A stretch of DNA of 7,418 bases from Candidatus Bathyarchaeota archaeon (GTDB lineage: Archaea > Thermoproteota > Bathyarchaeia > Bathyarchaeales > Bathycorpusculaceae): contig DAOVFC010000022.1 in assembly GCA_030668645.1 (NCBI GenBank), forward strand, positions 1-7,418. The letters are read 5' to 3'. Below are positions 5,811 through 7,418 of the stretch, piece by piece. A program made the position numbers and the translations under genes. Position 1 is the stretch's first letter. Every line of letters starts with the position of its first letter. The notes beneath the pieces are model-generated. The model made no database searches. It was not told the origin of the DNA and saw only the letters and a list, made by a program, of their open reading frames with translations.

Positions 5811-6916
5811 CCTTCAGCCTCCAAACCTTTTTCGATGTTCCGCTTCACCTTTCGCAGGAATTCTGCGGCTGGAGCACCGTCAACGATCCTGTGGTCATAG
5901 GACAAACTCAAAATCATCACGCTTTTTGTTTTGATTTCACCATCTGTTACAGCTGGTTTTTCGGTTATCTTCCCCACGCCGAGTATGGCTGCCTCAGGAG
6001 GATTGATTATGGGAGTGAAGAATTCAACTCCGTACATGCCCAAATTCGTAATTGTAAAGGTTCCGCCTGTTACTTCTTCTTTCGCGAGTTTTCCAAGCTT
6101 CGCTTTTTCCGTCAATCCCTTGATGGCGATGTCTATTTCTTTAAGCGATTTTTTGTCTGAATCGTGTATAACTGGAACGACCAAGCCGCTTTCCGTTGCA
6201 ACCGCCACGCCCACGTTTACGTCTTCGAAAATTTTTATCTGGTCCTTTTCCAGCGTTGAGTTAAGTATCGCATGTTCAGTTAGGGCTTTTGCAACGGCTT
6301 TCACGAGAATCGTCGTGTAAGAGACTTGAAGTTTCTCATGTAATGCTGTGGCGTCTGAAACGTCAGCTTCCATCATTACTGTGCTGTGCGGGGCTGTTTT
6401 GAAACTTGTAGAAACGCGTTCGGCGGAGATTTTCCTGAAACCGGTTAACGGGATGGTTTCTTTAACTTTGGGCAGGACCCCACGGGCTTCTTCGATAAGC
6501 CTTCTAACATCTTCCTCGACTATTCTCCCTTCCGGTCCGCTGCCTCTAACAAGGGATATGCCTATTCCGTGTTCTCTTGCCAGACGTTTTGCCGCTGGGG
6601 ATGCCAAAATTCTCCTTTCAGCTTCTCCAATCATCTGCGGCGCCTCAGCTAGTAGCTCTGCTTCTGAAAGTGCTTCATCTGGAGCGGTTATGACGGCTAA
6701 AGGCGCATTAACGGCGGCGTCAATGCCTTCTTGCACTAGGATTTTTCGAAGTTTTCCGGAGGCTGGTGCTTCTAGGTCATATGTGGCTTTTTCCGAAAAA
6801 ACTTCAACGAGCGGTTCGCCTTTTTCAACAGTGTCTCCCTCTTTTTTGTACCATCTGCCAACGGTGCCTTCTTTCATTGTCAGGCTGAGCCTTGGCATAA
6901 TAACCTTTGTTACCAT
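5807..6916 (-). CDS. dihydrolipoamide acyltransferase, E2 of a 2-oxoacid dehydrogenase complex
   Basis: E2 forms the core of the complex and transfers the acyl group from lipoate to CoA. The product, 369 residues, has one lipoyl domain (1-77) with the lipoyl Lys43 in SEKAT, an acidic Ala-rich linker, a peripheral-subunit-binding domain (about 102-137, SPAAKRLAREHGI through GRIVEEDV), a short linker and the catalytic domain (153-369) ending in SYDHRIVDG, with catalytic His342 and Asp346. All key residues are present; a single lipoyl domain and short linkers make it compact. The N-terminus reads MPRLSLTMKEG, the form typical of pyruvate and acetoin complexes, whereas branched-chain and oxoglutarate E2s usually begin with an LPDIGEG-like motif. 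It follows the E1 beta gene after one base (TGA-G-ATG), so translation is probably coupled. Its TAA overlaps the stop of the convergent gene. The true substrate is inferred, not shown. Confidence 0.93.
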   Translation of the reverse strand: MVTKVIMPRLSLTMKEGTVGRWYKKEGDTVEKGEPLVEVFSEKATYDLEAPASGKLRKILVQEGIDAAVNAPLAVITAPDEALSEAELLAEAPQMIGEAERRILASPAAKRLAREHGIGISLVRGSGPEGRIVEEDVRRLIEEARGVLPKVKETIPLTGFRKISAERVSTSFKTAPHSTVMMEADVSDATALHEKLQVSYTTILVKAVAKALTEHAILNSTLEKDQIKIFEDVNVGVAVATESGLVVPVIHDSDKKSLKEIDIAIKGLTEKAKLGKLAKEEVTGGTFTITNLGMYGVEFFTPIINPPEAAILGVGKITEKPAVTDGEIKTKSVMILSLSYDHRIVDGAPAAEFLRKVKRNIEKGLEAEG

Positions 6917-6917
6917 C

Positions 6918-7418
6918 TCAGATAACTTCCTTCACTGCTTTGATTATGGCTATCTCGTCTGGAATCACATGTTGTTCTAGCGGCGGACTGAACGGAATTG
7001 GTGTGTCGGGTTCGGCTACACGCTTTATCGGAGCATCCAAGTAATCTACTGCTTCTTCAGCTACGACGGCGGCGATTTCAGCGCTTACGCCAGCGGTTTT
7101 GCAGTCTTCGCTTACAATCACTATTCTCCCAGTTTTTTTAACAGACTTGATTATCGTCTGTTTGTCTAAAGGCGTTAGAGTTCTAGGGTCAACAACCTCG
7201 GTGCTTATTCCTTCAGCTTCAAGTTCTCCAGCTGCTTTAAGGGTTTTGTGAACCATGTACAACGTAGCCACAACCGTCACGTCTTCCCCTTCCTTTTTCA
7301 CGTCCGCAACTCCGAAAGGAATCGTGTACTCTTCTTCAGGAACCTCCCCTTCCATTGGGTACAGCAGCTTGTGCTCACAGAAGAAGACGGGGTTATCGCT
7401 GCGTATAGCCGTTTTCAA
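6918..7418 (-). CDS. 2-oxoacid dehydrogenase E1 component, beta subunit, N-terminal half cut by window
   Basis: E1 alpha and beta form the thiamine-diphosphate enzyme that decarboxylates the 2-oxoacid and acylates the lipoyl group of E2. Only the last 166 residues are visible; the family is about 325, so roughly half is beyond the right edge. The first visible codon, TTG, is an internal Leu and not a start. Visible blocks are DNPVFFCEHKLLY (8-20, end of the pyrimidine-type domain), EEEYTIPFGVADV, then the transketolase C-terminal domain with EDVTVVAT, VVDPRTLTPLD, GRIVIVSEDCKTAGVSAEI and DAPIKRVAEPDTPIPFSPPLE near the end, which mediates subunit contacts. Catalytic residues of the N-terminal part cannot be checked. 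The gene is followed by E2 with a one-base gap, in the standard E1 alpha-E1 beta-E2 order, so E1 alpha is expected just upstream. Family assignment is secure; substrate is open. Confidence 0.93.
   Translation of the reverse strand: MKTAIRSDNPVFFCEHKLLYPMEGEVPEEEYTIPFGVADVKKEGEDVTVVATLYMVHKTLKAAGELEAEGISTEVVDPRTLTPLDKQTIIKSVKKTGRIVIVSEDCKTAGVSAEIAAVVAEEAVDYLDAPIKRVAEPDTPIPFSPPLEQHVIPDEIAIIKAVKEVI

Noticed and set aside
6348..6980. A 210-codon open frame on the plus strand over the E2 gene
   Set aside because: It lies opposite the well-conserved E2 and E1 beta frames, has Ser/Pro/Ala-rich low-complexity translation typical of an antisense shadow, and no family signature.
1..7418. CRISPR array, insertion sequence or attachment site
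   Set aside because: No repeated spacers, transposase frame, terminal inverted repeats or tRNA-associated direct repeats were seen on either strand.

Overview
The window most likely comes from an archaeon. The visible reasons are a classical TATA-box-like element with an A-rich BRE-like stretch before the 4053 gene, a GTGAG Shine-Dalgarno variant before the small RNA-binding-type gene, and tightly packed or overlapping genes. The gene mix (PUA-like small protein, a pair of medium-chain zinc dehydrogenases, a compact 2-oxoacid dehydrogenase E2) would suit an uncultivated TACK-type archaeon such as a Bathyarchaeia member, but that placement is a guess and a bacterial origin is not excluded. No rRNA, tRNA, CRISPR array, insertion sequence or long repeat was seen. 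No gene-free stretch exceeds 300 bases.

Layout, left to right. Bases 1-1263 (+) hold the C-terminal five sixths or so of a DUF1846/UPF0371 protein cut by the left edge. A 106-base convergent gap follows. Bases 1370-3854 are a three-gene minus-strand operon, read right to left: a zinc-dependent dehydrogenase (3854-2829), a second zinc-dependent dehydrogenase whose start overlaps the stop of the first (about 2823-1795), and, 17 bases on, a small PUA/EVE-like protein (1777-1370). Bases 3855-4052 are a divergent promoter region. Bases 4053-5810 (+) encode a secreted-then-membrane-anchored protein with a Vps62-like domain, one calcium-binding loop and five predicted membrane helices. Its stop codon overlaps that of the convergent gene on the other strand. 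Bases 7418-5807 (-) are the end of a 2-oxoacid dehydrogenase operon: E1 beta (partial, cut by the right edge) followed after one base by the E2 dihydrolipoamide acyltransferase.

Working together: E1 beta and E2 belong to one lipoate-dependent complex that oxidatively decarboxylates a 2-oxoacid (pyruvate- or acetoin-type judging by the E2 N-terminus) to an acyl-CoA; E1 alpha should lie just beyond the right edge, and no E3 is present here. The two dehydrogenases are probably co-translated NAD-dependent oxidoreductases of the sorbitol/threonine dehydrogenase class acting on a polyol, sugar or hydroxy-amino acid, possibly consecutive or parallel steps. The most unusual item is the Vps62-like membrane protein, for which I know no assigned function in prokaryotes. 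I did not find a clear multi-gene undescribed system.
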